Positions 23,652 to 35,300 of a stretch of 64,000 nt of DNA are shown in pieces. Numbering within the stretch: position 1 is the stretch's first letter; the number at the start of each line of letters is the position of its first letter. The stretch is taken from positions 14,197,286-14,261,285 of the forward strand of contig NC_073695.1 in assembly GCF_029784165.1 (NCBI RefSeq), given 5' to 3'. The position numbers and the translations under genes were made by a program. The DNA comes from Wyeomyia smithii (taxonomy: Eukaryota; Arthropoda; Insecta; Diptera; Culicidae). The notes under the pieces are model-generated. The model was not told the origin of the DNA and ran no database searches. It saw only the letters and a program-made list of their open reading frames with translations.

Positions 23652-24390
23652 CGCAGTAGTGATCAAAAAGGTTAACGAATCTTTCCGGAAAAATTCAGCT
23701 CGGTCGGCAAGAAAAATGGCTCATGAAATGAACATGAGTCACAACACTACGCACAAAATGATCAAAAATGCCCTTGGATACGGAGCATCCAAGAAATAAA
23801 AGATTCACAGATTATCTCGCAGAAATATTGCCGACGGGGTTGCCAGCTCTCGATTGCTGATAAAGACGCAATGTGCTCACAACATTCTTTTATTTGATAA
23901 CAAATTGTTCACGTTGGAGTCTGAACAATCAGAATGACCTTGTATATGATTTCTGTCGATAAAAAAGTGGAACGATTTTAGAACGCTTAAGCTGTGATGG
24001 CTTGGGAAGCAGTATCCAACAGAGGAAAGCTTCCACTGCTGTTCATCAAAAGGAGCGTGGAAATTGAAGACACGTCATTAAAGACCATTTACTGCATTGT
24101 GCCAAGGAATTATTTGGAGAAGGTAGTTTGTGCTTCCAACAGGAACAGGGCACCTCTGAACGGCCTACATCCTCTCCCGATTTGAATCCAATGGACTACA
24201 GCATTCAAGGGTACATGCTAGGAAAGCTGGGTGAAGTATAACACAAGATTTTGGACACTTTAAGAACCGTTTAAGGTGAAAATCTTGTCTGAAACGCCCA
24301 TCGAAGTCGTACGTGCAGCTTGTGATAGTTTTGAGAAGCGTTCGCGGGTCGTTATCAAATGCAAATGCGAAAGAATTGAAATGATAATAA
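23652..24390 (+). pseudogene. Degenerate mariner-type (ITm) transposase
   Basis: With frame changes the plus strand reads RKMAHEMNMSHNT, then GKLPLLFIKRSVEI, then CFQQEQGT and SSPDLNPMDYS, the order expected in an ITm D37E-type mariner transposase. The usual CFQQDSAP catalytic Asp is Glu here and about 20 residues between it and SSPDLNP are deleted. Several stops and frameshifts. The N-terminal edge of the pseudogene probably lies before 21653, on the other side of the 2-kb insertion. Confidence 0.65.
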
Positions 24391-24712
24391 AATTTATAAT
24401 AAAAAAGAACCAGAGAAGAAATATTAATCTGTTTCAATTTTATGGCATAAATAGAGTGTATCACGGTGGTACCCTGTATTTTAACATAAATTATGAAATA
24501 AATTCATCAAAAAGAGGCTATCCACATTCCATGTAGACAGATTTTCGACGATCTACCGTGGACAACCATATAAATTCTTAAAAATTTGAGAACCGCTTCT
24601 TGTCTCAGAAAATCAACCAAAAAATCAAAATCTACCAAATTTCATACCGGGAACTAGCTTTACAGAACGTCGTCGAACTGTAGGCACGTAATTCGAAATA
24701 AAAATCACAAGT

Positions 24713-25000
24713 GTTGTGTGGAAAGCCACAACCGCTAGAGACTGACGTAGAACTACTCAACAAATTTCAGCAATAGGTTCAAGCTCCAGGCGCACAAAAA
24801 CAGTAGAGAACAATGTTTAATCTTCACTTTTTCCTAAAAAGAACAGTTATTTGTTCAATTTAGAATTGAATATGATGCTGATCGCATCTCAGGCTGCCCC
24901 CACAGTGGGTAATAAGACACTCTGACAACGTAATGAAAAGCTCCTTTCACACTGAAATTGATTGCCAGAATCTTGTGTTGTTCCCAAATACTACAAGGTA
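24713..25000 (+). repeat. Diverged copy C of the GTTGTGTG...CCAC dispersed repeat
   Basis: GTTGTGTGGAAAGCCACAACCGC and GACGTAGAACTAC, followed at 24840-24930 by GAACAGTTATTTGTTCAATTT, ATGCTGATCGCATCTC and GCTGCCCCCACAGTGGG, repeat the elements of copies A and B in the same order but at lower similarity. Confidence 0.5.
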
Positions 25001-27285
25001 TACAGCCCTAGGGTTGTATGAAATGGTGACGTGGGACTAAACACTGTAATTAGGGGATTTTTTGTTACAAAATATACAGAGTCAGCTGACAGAATCAATG
25101 TGTTTACTCAGCAACTGTACGTATTTTTATTTTCACCCTCCCTGGAAATCAATATTTGGAATATATTCAACAACACTCAAAAGAATATCATTTATATTTG
25201 GCGATATTATGCCTGTAGTATTTTTTTGTGCAAAAAATATGTATTTGACAAGGCACAAGCATATCGTGCTTGTTGAATAAGCACAAAGAATTTCTCGTAA
25301 TGCGTCAAAGTCAGAATTAACTCTATATCCTCAAAAACCAAATCCAATAATACTTACGTTATCATAATGAATGGTTTTGTTTTATTTAACTGTAATTAAA
25401 TCAAATCTATAGTATGGATCTTACTTTCAAAATAATATGGAAGCCCTTACAAAGGTTCATCAATTAGCAAACAGAAGAAAATATTTTAAACAAAATTATT
25501 AACAAGTTCCAGCAAAAAATCGTAGCAATCCACAATTACATTTTTTTTGCTTGACAATTTTGTTTATTTGTCTACAACTACATTCGCTGTATTACGGGGA
25601 CAGGAAATATACGTTTATTATGGTAAAGCTTAGAATAATCATTTATCATCTAAAAATTTTGAAATGTAAAAGAGATTCTGTACGAATCTCACTAAATAAA
25701 CAAAAAAAAAAATAACAAGCATTCGCAGGCTCTTACTCTTCTATAAATGTATATATATGAGGAATTTACTCTTTCGATACTATCCGGTCAAGATTATTTA
25801 GTGAATATCGAAGATAAAATTAAATAAATATCCGTTGCAAAAATTTACAATTCTCGTTGAGTAATTTATGGCAATCATATTTGAGATAAACTTTCAATCA
25901 CCATCAACAGCAGCATTGCAGTTTTTCCTCAATTGCATAAAAATAGAAATGTACGAACAAAAGTGTACCACTGCAATACGAATAGTACCGCTGCAGTACG
26001 AATAGAAGTGTACCGCTGAAATGTACGAATAGAAGAGTACCACTGCAATCATAGACGACGAGAGACCTGCGGTTCTTTACTCCACTGGTACTGTTGCTTT
26101 TACCGGCATGCTTTCTTTCAAGACATCAGTTTTTATTAGGTTTTTCAAAACCTAACACGCAGGTTTAGAAATTGTTCAAGTTTGGGTATTGTTTCAAACT
26201 TTTAGGAAAACTTTTACCTTCGAGACATCACATTAGTCTAAGCTCATGGAAGCAAAAATAAATTGACCTATTGGGACGGGGAGACTCTGTCAATTTTTAT
26301 TTCGAAATTGATACAGGGAATATCACAGGGAACAGATGGTGTCCATTCACGTTGTCTGTGCTAGGAATGCTCGCATGTAATTGGTTCACTATTGACGTAA
26401 ATTTGTTATTGAAATTTTTCATCAATTTTACCGCTTAGCAATGAAATTAGAGTGATAATTAGCATATTACAAAATTGTTATACATTTTATCTATCCAACA
26501 ACATATTGGTTATTATTATCCATCATGTGGTTATGCTGTTATTAACGTTTAAAATCTGACGCAACATTTGCCCGTTTCATTTCCAATTTTACAGAATGCA
26601 TCCCAGTATAGTAAACAAAGACGTGTACCACGTCAAAAAATAGTTAAAGCTTTACCGGGGGAAGCAGAACTTTCTAAGAGACTTAGTTGTACGCAAAAAA
26701 AAACTCTAATTTCAACTCACCCACATATGACTGCACTTAGCCTTCACAGGATAGCGTTGAATGTGAAGGACCGCCAGATGTGTAATCCTGGCCACAGAAT
26801 AAATCCGCTCAGTTCCATTTGCATTGTAAACAGGCGGCGGAGGAAGGCACACTAAAGCTAATGTCGCACCGGTGGTCCTCGGTCTCTGCACTTGTAACCT
26901 GAACGCGGCAAGGATGAAAGCTGTGATGCGATTTTAATTCGTTTTTCTCATTTTATGAATACTCGTCCACACACACACACACACCCACACATGAGGTGTG
27001 ATGAAGGCATAACAAACTTAATTCTCTCTCACTTGTCCGAGCAAAAAAGTGCTAACTACACCCAGAAGAAATCATGCTCCTGTTACATGGGATAATGCCA
27101 TGATGCCACTGGGGAACAACTATGAAATATATTGTTGTACCCTCTGGGTTGCCCTGTCCGGCATATAAACACAGTTTCAGTGTATTGGACGGACCGACCA
27201 AACATTTTTTTTTATCAAATATGTTATTCATCAAGTAGTAATGAAAACTGTAATGACTTTTCTCGTCTTTCATCTTTCGTTTCAG
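25001..27285. other. No gene recognised; minor tandem repeats
   Basis: AT-rich. A short degenerate tandem array with unit GTACGAATAGAAGTGTACCGCTG (written here in parts: GTACGAATAG, AAGTGTACC, GCTGAAAT) covers about 25948-26050. A CA microsatellite occupies about 26969-26991. A good acceptor (TTCCAATTTTACAG, ending 26594) could start an upstream RGK exon, but no convincing donor or homology follows. Confidence 0.4.
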
Positions 27286-27387
27286 ATACGGCAGTCCACA
27301 TCACAGCCGGTCTCAGTCGGTAAAAACACCCGGCAGCCGAGCATCTGGTCGACCGAATCAGCTTTGCTTGCCACAGCAGCGATCCAG
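27286..27387 (+). CDS. RGK GTPase exon: Ser/Arg-rich N-terminal segment
   Basis: Acceptor TCTTTCGTTTCAG and donor CAG|GTTAGT. The phase compatible with the next exon reads YGSPHHSRSQSVKTPGSR and onward, low in hydrophobics and probably disordered. Confidence 0.6.
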
Positions 27388-30300
27388 GTTAGTAATTTTA
27401 TTCAATCCAGGCTGGCCATTTTCTACATCCTATCATTAATTATAAAGCGTGTTGAGTACTGGAAAATAATAATTTATAAAATTCTACCCTAATTAAGCTT
27501 ACATTTTTTGTGCGGTAAATAATATAACACATTAAACCCACACCTCGGCTACTGTTCGAATAAAATCGCAAAAACAAAAAAAAACGGTTGCTTTAACCTG
27601 CTCATCACGGTAATCGATAAGTAAGCTGTTCCTGCGGGTTACCGCCATTTACCAGCTAGTTGACCACCGAAAACAATTAATTTCCCTTACGTGACGCGAT
27701 ATTCTGTTCCACCGTCACGCCGTTCACGGGTAAATTGCGAGGACACGACAAGAGGCGAAATGAAAAACGATCCTTATGAAACTGTTACAGGACCTGCTCC
27801 TGACCCTAGGCTGAAGGTATCTACTGCGACACCAAAGCACCAACGTGACGCTACCTACTGATGTGCTAAATCACATCGACATGCTTTGCTTGCTAACCAC
27901 GCAGCACCTTCAATGCAACTCGTTGCGTGCTTTGTGAGCATTAATTTCATAATGATTCACCCTTTGGGGTGGCACTCAAGTCAGAAAGGGAAAAACCAAC
28001 AGTAAGTTGCACTCGTCGTAATCCCGGGAATAGGAAAAACCGAAGAAAGTTACGAGGCACTGAATCCGTAAATTGTTTCGAATAGTTGTCAAAGCAAAAC
28101 GTGCTGATAAAACGGCACAGGAAGCTCGATATGGAGAAGTTTTATTGCGTAAATTTTCCAACCGCATTCTACTGCGTAAGAACTTTTGCAACAAAGATGC
28201 AGAACATACCGATTACGGCAGAATTTTACTTCGAAAAGGTCAGCGGTATAAATAAACGGAGGCGCACGATCTTCAGTGAAATAAAAGCTATTTGAGTTTA
28301 TTAGAAAGCTGCTGATTTGCAGGTTGTACAAAAAATATTTTTAGATTATTTTATATTTACAATTATATGACATCCAGATAAATTTACAATTAAAATCAGG
28401 TCCGCTCTTCCCACAACTCCAGCTTCGCATGTAGTTTCTCCTCCTCGCCAACCGGGAAATCGTTTTTGATGTGAAACGTACTTCTAATCTGTTCGGCTGT
28501 TTTATTCTTCATCATATTGGCAACTGCCTTACAGGTTAGTGCCACCAGCGCTCGGACGTCCAGATAATTTGCGGCCATCATCAGCTCGAACAGGGTGCGC
28601 TGGTCAACGTTAAGGAATTGCAAATCCCACCAGCTGATGTCATCGGTACGCTTTTCTGCCGAAGTTTCCTCAACTGGGCTGCTATCGTTTTGGTGATGCT
28701 TCACCCACTGGATGATTTTTTTCAGAATCTTAACACTCACATTCGGCAGGGAAATTGCTTCGTCGTGCTCCAGTTGTACGCCGGCCTCCTCCAGCATGGT
28801 TCGAATAGTTCCGAAGTGTTTCACAAGCTCAATATCGACGTACAAACTGACTCCGTCAGAAGTTTGAAGCCTTACTTTTGTCATGGTTGAAGTATAATTG
28901 ATCTCTATCGTGTCGAGGACGTAAGCAAGACTGTTTCTATGTATATTGTGAGAAGCATCTTTTATACACAGGTCGAACTCATTGTCCAAGGTATGGAATA
29001 CGCAGAGGGTAGATTGGGATTTTCCTCCCGTTTGAATTGATTACCCCGTTATCGTAGCAGATTCGAGGGCGGACCTTGTACGTCTTTACCCAGGCATATA
29101 TTAACCTAGGTATATTTTAAGAAATTTGTTGCCCCATTTTCGGTTTAAAGCTCAGAGGTAGAAATTATATTCAAACATATTCTTTGTTAAGTTATAAAGT
29201 AGGCAATGTATATGATTATTTCGAGGATGCTAATAATGGGCACAGGCTGAAGATGTGATATAGACTTAGATTTTTTTTCTTAGTCTATATCACATCTTCA
29301 GCCCGTGTCCATTATCAGCATCCTCGAAAACATCACATACATTGCCTAATTTATAACTTAAAATGTAAGTCATAGGACAATAACCTAAATTAATCCACCT
29401 TGCGGTCAGACCCAGCCTTTCTCATTCAAACTTTTATTTGTTTAAATAGATTTACATGAACGCTTCAATCCAATAAATGTATATTCACTCTTTAGGTTCT
29501 AAAATATTGAAGTTGTAATCTATACTTATAAAAAGTCAAGCCGGTCTGTCTGTCTATCTGATCCATATAGGCTCGAAAACTACCGAACCGATCGAAGTGA
29601 AAATTTGTATTAAGGGGTTATTGGTGCCGATAAAGGTTCCTATGATAGTTTGAGACCCCTCCCTCTTCTGTAAGGGAGGGGTCCCATACAAATGAAACAT
29701 AAATTTTTGCACAACTCAAGAACAAACCAAGCAAATGAAACCAAAATTTGCATGTGGATGTTTTAAGAGGTAACAAATATGTCAATACTAGTTGGACGCC
29801 CCTTCCTTTTCTGAAAGGGAGGGGTGCCATTCAAATGAAACACAAATTTCTGCACATCTCGAGAACCAATCAACTAAATGGAACCAAATTTGGCAAGTAA
29901 ATGTTTTTAGTGGTAAAAAAAATATGTCCATAATATTTTGACACCTCTGCTTCTTTTGGAAGGGAGGGGTGCCGTTCAAATGAAACACAAATTTCTGCAC
30001 ATCTCGAGAACTAACCGAGTAAATGGAACCAAATTTAGCATGTGAATGTTCTTAGTGGTAACAAATTTGTTTCATAATCGACTTCAGGCAAAATTTTGGA
30101 TTGTAAGATGGCAACTTCCGGTTTATGGAAAACAGCCAAAAATATAGTAATATCCGGATCTAGAATGATACACAGAAGTTAAAATCGATCGAAATTGTCT
30201 TCAAATGCCATTTTGAAATCCAACATGGCGACTTCCGGTTTCGGAAAAACAGCTGCAAACGACCAAATACCTCCCAATATAAGTATTTCCGGAACCGTAA

Positions 30301-32317
30301 TGATGCACTGGAGCCACAAATTGACTCCAGACAACATTTTGAATTGTAAGATGGCAACTTCCGGTTTCTGGAAAACGGCCTGAAATAGACAATTCCCATC
30401 AAATATGAGTATCTCCGGAACCAGAAAGATGGACAGAAGCTTAAAATTGATCACAGGCACAATCTTGAATTTTAAGATTGTGACTTCCAGGCTCTGGCAA
30501 ACAGCCGGAAATAACCAAACACCATTTAATATGGATGTTTTCGGAACCAGTGTTACGACCAGATGACAGAAATTGATTTCACAGGCAATTTTAAAGTCCA
30601 AAATGACGACTTTCGGTTCCTGAAAAACAGCCCAAAGTGACCAAATACCACCCAATATGAGTATCTCCGGATCTAGAATGATACACAGCGGCAGCCGGTT
30701 CCAGGAAAACAGCCGAAAATGATCGAATAACACCCAATATGGGTTTTTCTTCAACCAGAATGACGCTCGAGTTCCGGTTTGTGAAAACAGCCTAAATAAA
30801 AAAAAAAACAAATACTATCCAATATAAGTATCTCTGGAACCAGAATGTTGCAATGAGCTAACAATTGACCTCAGACACCATTTTAAATCGCTAAATGGCA
30901 ACATATAGGAAACAGTCGAAAATGACCAAATAATACTCAACATGGATATTTCCGTAATCAAGATGATGCAAAGAAACCAAACACTGACCCTGGACACCAT
31001 TTTGTACTTAAAGACGATCACTTTTAGTTTTTGGAAAACAACCAAGATAACTAAATACCTCCCAATATGAATATATTCAGAATTAAGGCGATGTACAGAA
31101 GCCAAAAGTCGAGGATGTTGTCATTTCGATAAAACCAATTATTTTAAACGATTTGTTATTTGATTTTGATCATATCCTATGGCCAATTCGTCGTGCGTTT
31201 GGAGACTTTAAACACATCGCAAGGAATCAATGAGTTTGGAACGTTTAAATAGTACGACACCACATTTAAATTATGTTGAGGCCTCATATATCGATCAAAG
31301 CAGGTATAGTTATAAATAGTCTTTGAATTTCTTTTCTTTCCATAACTTTTGAGCCACATGTCAAATCATTATGAAGTTTGTTATTTGTAAGTTTGAGAGA
31401 TGATTCGCTCGTTTGACACTAGTTATGTTCAAATAAGTCATGTTATCTTTGTGATAATAGACTTTCGTTATTTTATTAACAATTTCATACATAACGGTTG
31501 CTTAAGTTCGATTACAATCAAACTGAATGCGAACGTATAGGGCAGCCAAACTTTGAAACCACGTGTTCAATCATAATTCATCAGTTAACCCTTAACTAGC
31601 TCGCTCATCTGATAATAATATTGATCAATTCGGTTGTGTAGTTTCTGAGATAATGAAGTTTCGTGATTTTCACATTTCGGTATATTACAGACGAAGTTAC
31701 TGTTCGATTAGAGTAAAATTCAATAGAGTGTCATGAGGCAGCTAGACCTTTCATTTGACACCAATTTTGTGGAAATCGGGTCAGCCATCTCTGAGAAAAA
31801 TGAGTGAGTCCAAGTAATCTTCGGAATATGTTCCTTTTCATAGCTGGATTTCACATTTTTAAACTTAACAGGCAAAGTAAAAGTCCGATTGCAAAACAAA
31901 TCAATAGGGTCTTTAGGGCAACTAGACCTTCCATTTGGCACTGATTTTATGTAAATTGGTCCAGCCATCTCTGAGAAACATGAGTGAGATTAAACAGTCT
32001 TCAGAACACGTTTCTTTTCATAACTTCTGAACCACGAATTCAATCTTTATAAAATTCAAAAGTTAAGGGTTTTTCAGGTAGCCCGTTCATTTGAAACTAA
32101 TATTGTTCAAATCGGTGGTGTGATTTCAGAGATAATGATGTTTCATGATTTTTACATTTTGATACATAACCTCTGAACTATTGATCCGATTTCAATGAAA
32201 TTAAATAGAATCTCATGGGACGGCAAGGCCTTTCATTTGCAATTAATTTCATGAAAATCGGTCCAGCCATCTCTGAGAAAAGTGAGTGAGAATAAAAATC
32301 TGCACTTACACACACAA

Positions 32318-32374
<57 letters not shown>

Positions 32375-35300
32375 TACAGAAAATGCTCAGCTCGTCGAGC
32401 TGAGTCGAGTGATATATGCCATTCGGCCCTTTGGAGCACTTTTATATCTTCGGTTTTGCAAGTAATTGCTATACCTTTCTAGAAGAAAGGCAAAAATGTA
32501 TTTAGTTCATGAAATATTCTTTGTTTCCATTTTTTTCCTCTTCCATTCGAACAACAGAAACTGAAAATGAAATCCGTTCTTGTGTTAGTAATAGGTAATC
32601 AATTCCAAACGAAAAGAAAGATAAGCACTACCCTCTGTGGATATAAAAAAATGAATTCCAGCCGAGCAGACTAGAAGTACGTTTAGCATAAAACATTATA
32701 TCCTGGCAGGCAAGGAGAACAAATCATGTATCAAGTTACAATTGTAGGAAGAGTGAACATAACATGTTTTGTTATTAATTGTTAAAAATATAAGTCACAA
32801 CTGCATATAAATTAATCAAACGCATTTCACTTCAGTGTTTTCTACCATTTTCCTACTTTGAAATCATATCCTCAATATGTATTCAACTTAATTATTGCTC
32901 CTTAAGCAAGATTCCATTTTCCCGGCTATTTTCAGAGTGGCATCCATGCCCAACACCGGTGTTGAAGAGGAATACTACAGGCTGAGGCATTTTTCCATCA
33001 CCGGTAAAGGCGTCATCAATCGGGGCGATTCCCTGAAGAGTCGTCGGAGCAAATCCAACAACAGTGTAGCAAGTTCTAACTCCAGGTAGGTCACGGCACA
33101 TGCATCTGTTGCACTGAGACATCAATCATTTTCCAAAATCTTTATAAAATCCCACTTGCGTTAGCGTTTTCGTTTGCTTGTCATTACAAAAACATCCCAA
33201 CAAGCCATTCACTTAGAACTAACTGTAGCGGAAGCGGATTTAGAATAGAAAATAGACCAAAATTTACAGCTCACAGAGAGTTTCATACAATTATTGTCGA
33301 CTTCAGGAGTTTATGTGAAGAACGTCTTTCTTTTAAAAAGTGTTAGATTCCTCGGGTTATCTTAACCGACGTGCAAAGGTCCTTTTCGCATTCGAAAGGC
33401 TTAAACACGCAAGGGACAACCTCTGAAATCTAACGTTCGGATGAAGAAAGATCTACGCGAGTTCGATTTTGCTAGTGGTATGATTTTATTCGGTAGCAAA
33501 TCGGGTTTATATACAAAAATTTACAAATTGGAATCTTACGAACTATGCCTACGTATGGAAGAGAAAATGAGAGAGAAGATTCTCCTAATCTTCGTAAGGG
33601 AACAAAAAAGAACGCGACAGAATTTCCATTCGTCTAGTCAGGTCAAATTTGCCTACCCTTAATCCGGTACCTGAACGGAAAAAAGGTTTCGAACGTTATC
33701 GGCTTTCTTTACACGCGCCTACGACAACATTCATTCAGATAGTTACAATGCTTTACAAAGCGCCGGATTTGCATTCTCTATTTCCCTACTTAAGATGATA
33801 ATGCGTACGCAGACGCGCCGGCTGATAATAGGACTTATCGCCCTTTTCTTTGAGCATTACTCGCCCATAATTCGCATAGTCATTGACGCTGGCTAAACCT
33901 AACAGACTAAGAAAATAGACCGCTTACGATTAGTGGCCTCGCACGGATCTCGAAATTCTATACCTGCTTCTAATCTAGCACCCGCACGAAGGGTCGGTCG
34001 GGGCTTATTTAGGTAGCAATCTCCTCTATGACGGGAACCTATTTGCGATTATTTGTCTACTCAAATCTTTCTTTCAAGAAACAATAATAAATGAGTTACT
34101 GAATGACTATTCGTCAAGTTCTAAATAATGCGTTTGCTACAATTATGGTTATACTCAAACAGGATGAATGTAAAACCTAATCCACAGGGGAAAAAATGTG
34201 AATTTTGAGAATATTGAAGAGAGAGATGGCACACTTAAGTCACTCACTATCAGTACAAGTAGTATCAAGGGTATGATTGCGGAAAAGTATTGAAGAAAGA
34301 GAATAGAAGAGAACATCGTAAAAGATGAAGTGATTTCGTGCTATCACTAGGGATACTGCTTACCATGCAACACACGTGTTATTTAAATAAACCGTTACGT
34401 TAAGTCAATTATCCATTCGCGAAAAAATATTAGATTTGAAGTTTATTGCATCACATGAACAGTATGGTACCAATGGAAATCGACTGTTCGAATTCTGTAA
34501 ATCTCGAAAGTTTCATCTTCTCGAAAAACGTCCCCATAAAATAAATCACAAAACTTAACTCCCACAGACAGACAGGCATTCGATGCTGCCTTCCGTTGTA
34601 TGGTCAGAAATAGTATATTTTACCGACATTCCTTCGCCGGAATAAAGTGCTGATACTAGACACCATGTTTCCCGCGGGAGAAAAAAAGGCGGCCACATGG
34701 TAGTGAAATAAGTAGACAACAAGAAAAAAAGAATAGCGTTAAAGTTTTTATTTTTTGAGAACTAATAAAAAAAACTATAAAAATCGGAAAAGACTATTGT
34801 GCCTTTCTGGGGTTTCAGCGGGTTAGGTTTTTGTACAATTTGTTTAATAAATTTAACTTAGCAACAGTCTTGATGCCGGGCTATCGTTATTTTATCCGTA
34901 CTTATGCAAAAGTCTAAAAAATTACCCTAGCCTTTGCAATCAGACTATAATACTAAAATCGACTCGAGCCCGATTACACTGAAATCGACTTTCCGGGAGT
35001 TGGAAAGTTTTTAAGCTGGAAGACTTTGCCAGAAAGTCGTTTTAAAAACAAAATGTTTTTTTTATTTCTTGAAGTCAACACCACATTATTTTTAAGACAT
35101 TTGGTTTCTGGACATTTCGCATAATACCTGAGAACTGCGTAGTCGTTACAGAGTCAGCTTTAACAAGCGCGTGGTCATGGGCTCAAATTTTAATAGAATC
35201 CTGTCATTCGAAGCCAAAAAACATGAGGCATGAGTTAATGCTCAGGCTCCTTCTATTCACCTTTCCTGCACGTTTAATTCTACATTACCTGTATAATTTC

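Noticed and set aside
26595..26855. Upstream exon of the RGK gene after the strong acceptor at 26594
   Set aside because: The only phase-compatible donor (26780) is weak and the translation resembles nothing known in the family.
28885..28989. 35-residue N-terminal extension of the SKP1-like protein
   Set aside because: Absent from SKP1 proteins and located around and above the TATA box.
30179..30811. 210-codon minus-strand frame, at first sight a hypothetical protein
   Set aside because: It is the translation of the about 122-bp tandem units (repeating FxxxxRLF.. pattern) and has no independent coding signal.
32178..32439. Frames with long VCVCVC or HTHTHT runs
   Set aside because: Translation of the CA microsatellite.
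29383..32493. Tandem units as a CRISPR array
   Set aside because: Units are 120-180 bp and diverged, without short repeats and unique spacers; the window is eukaryotic.
33441..33662. 73-codon plus-strand frame
   Set aside because: No homology recognised; inside an intron with no splice support.
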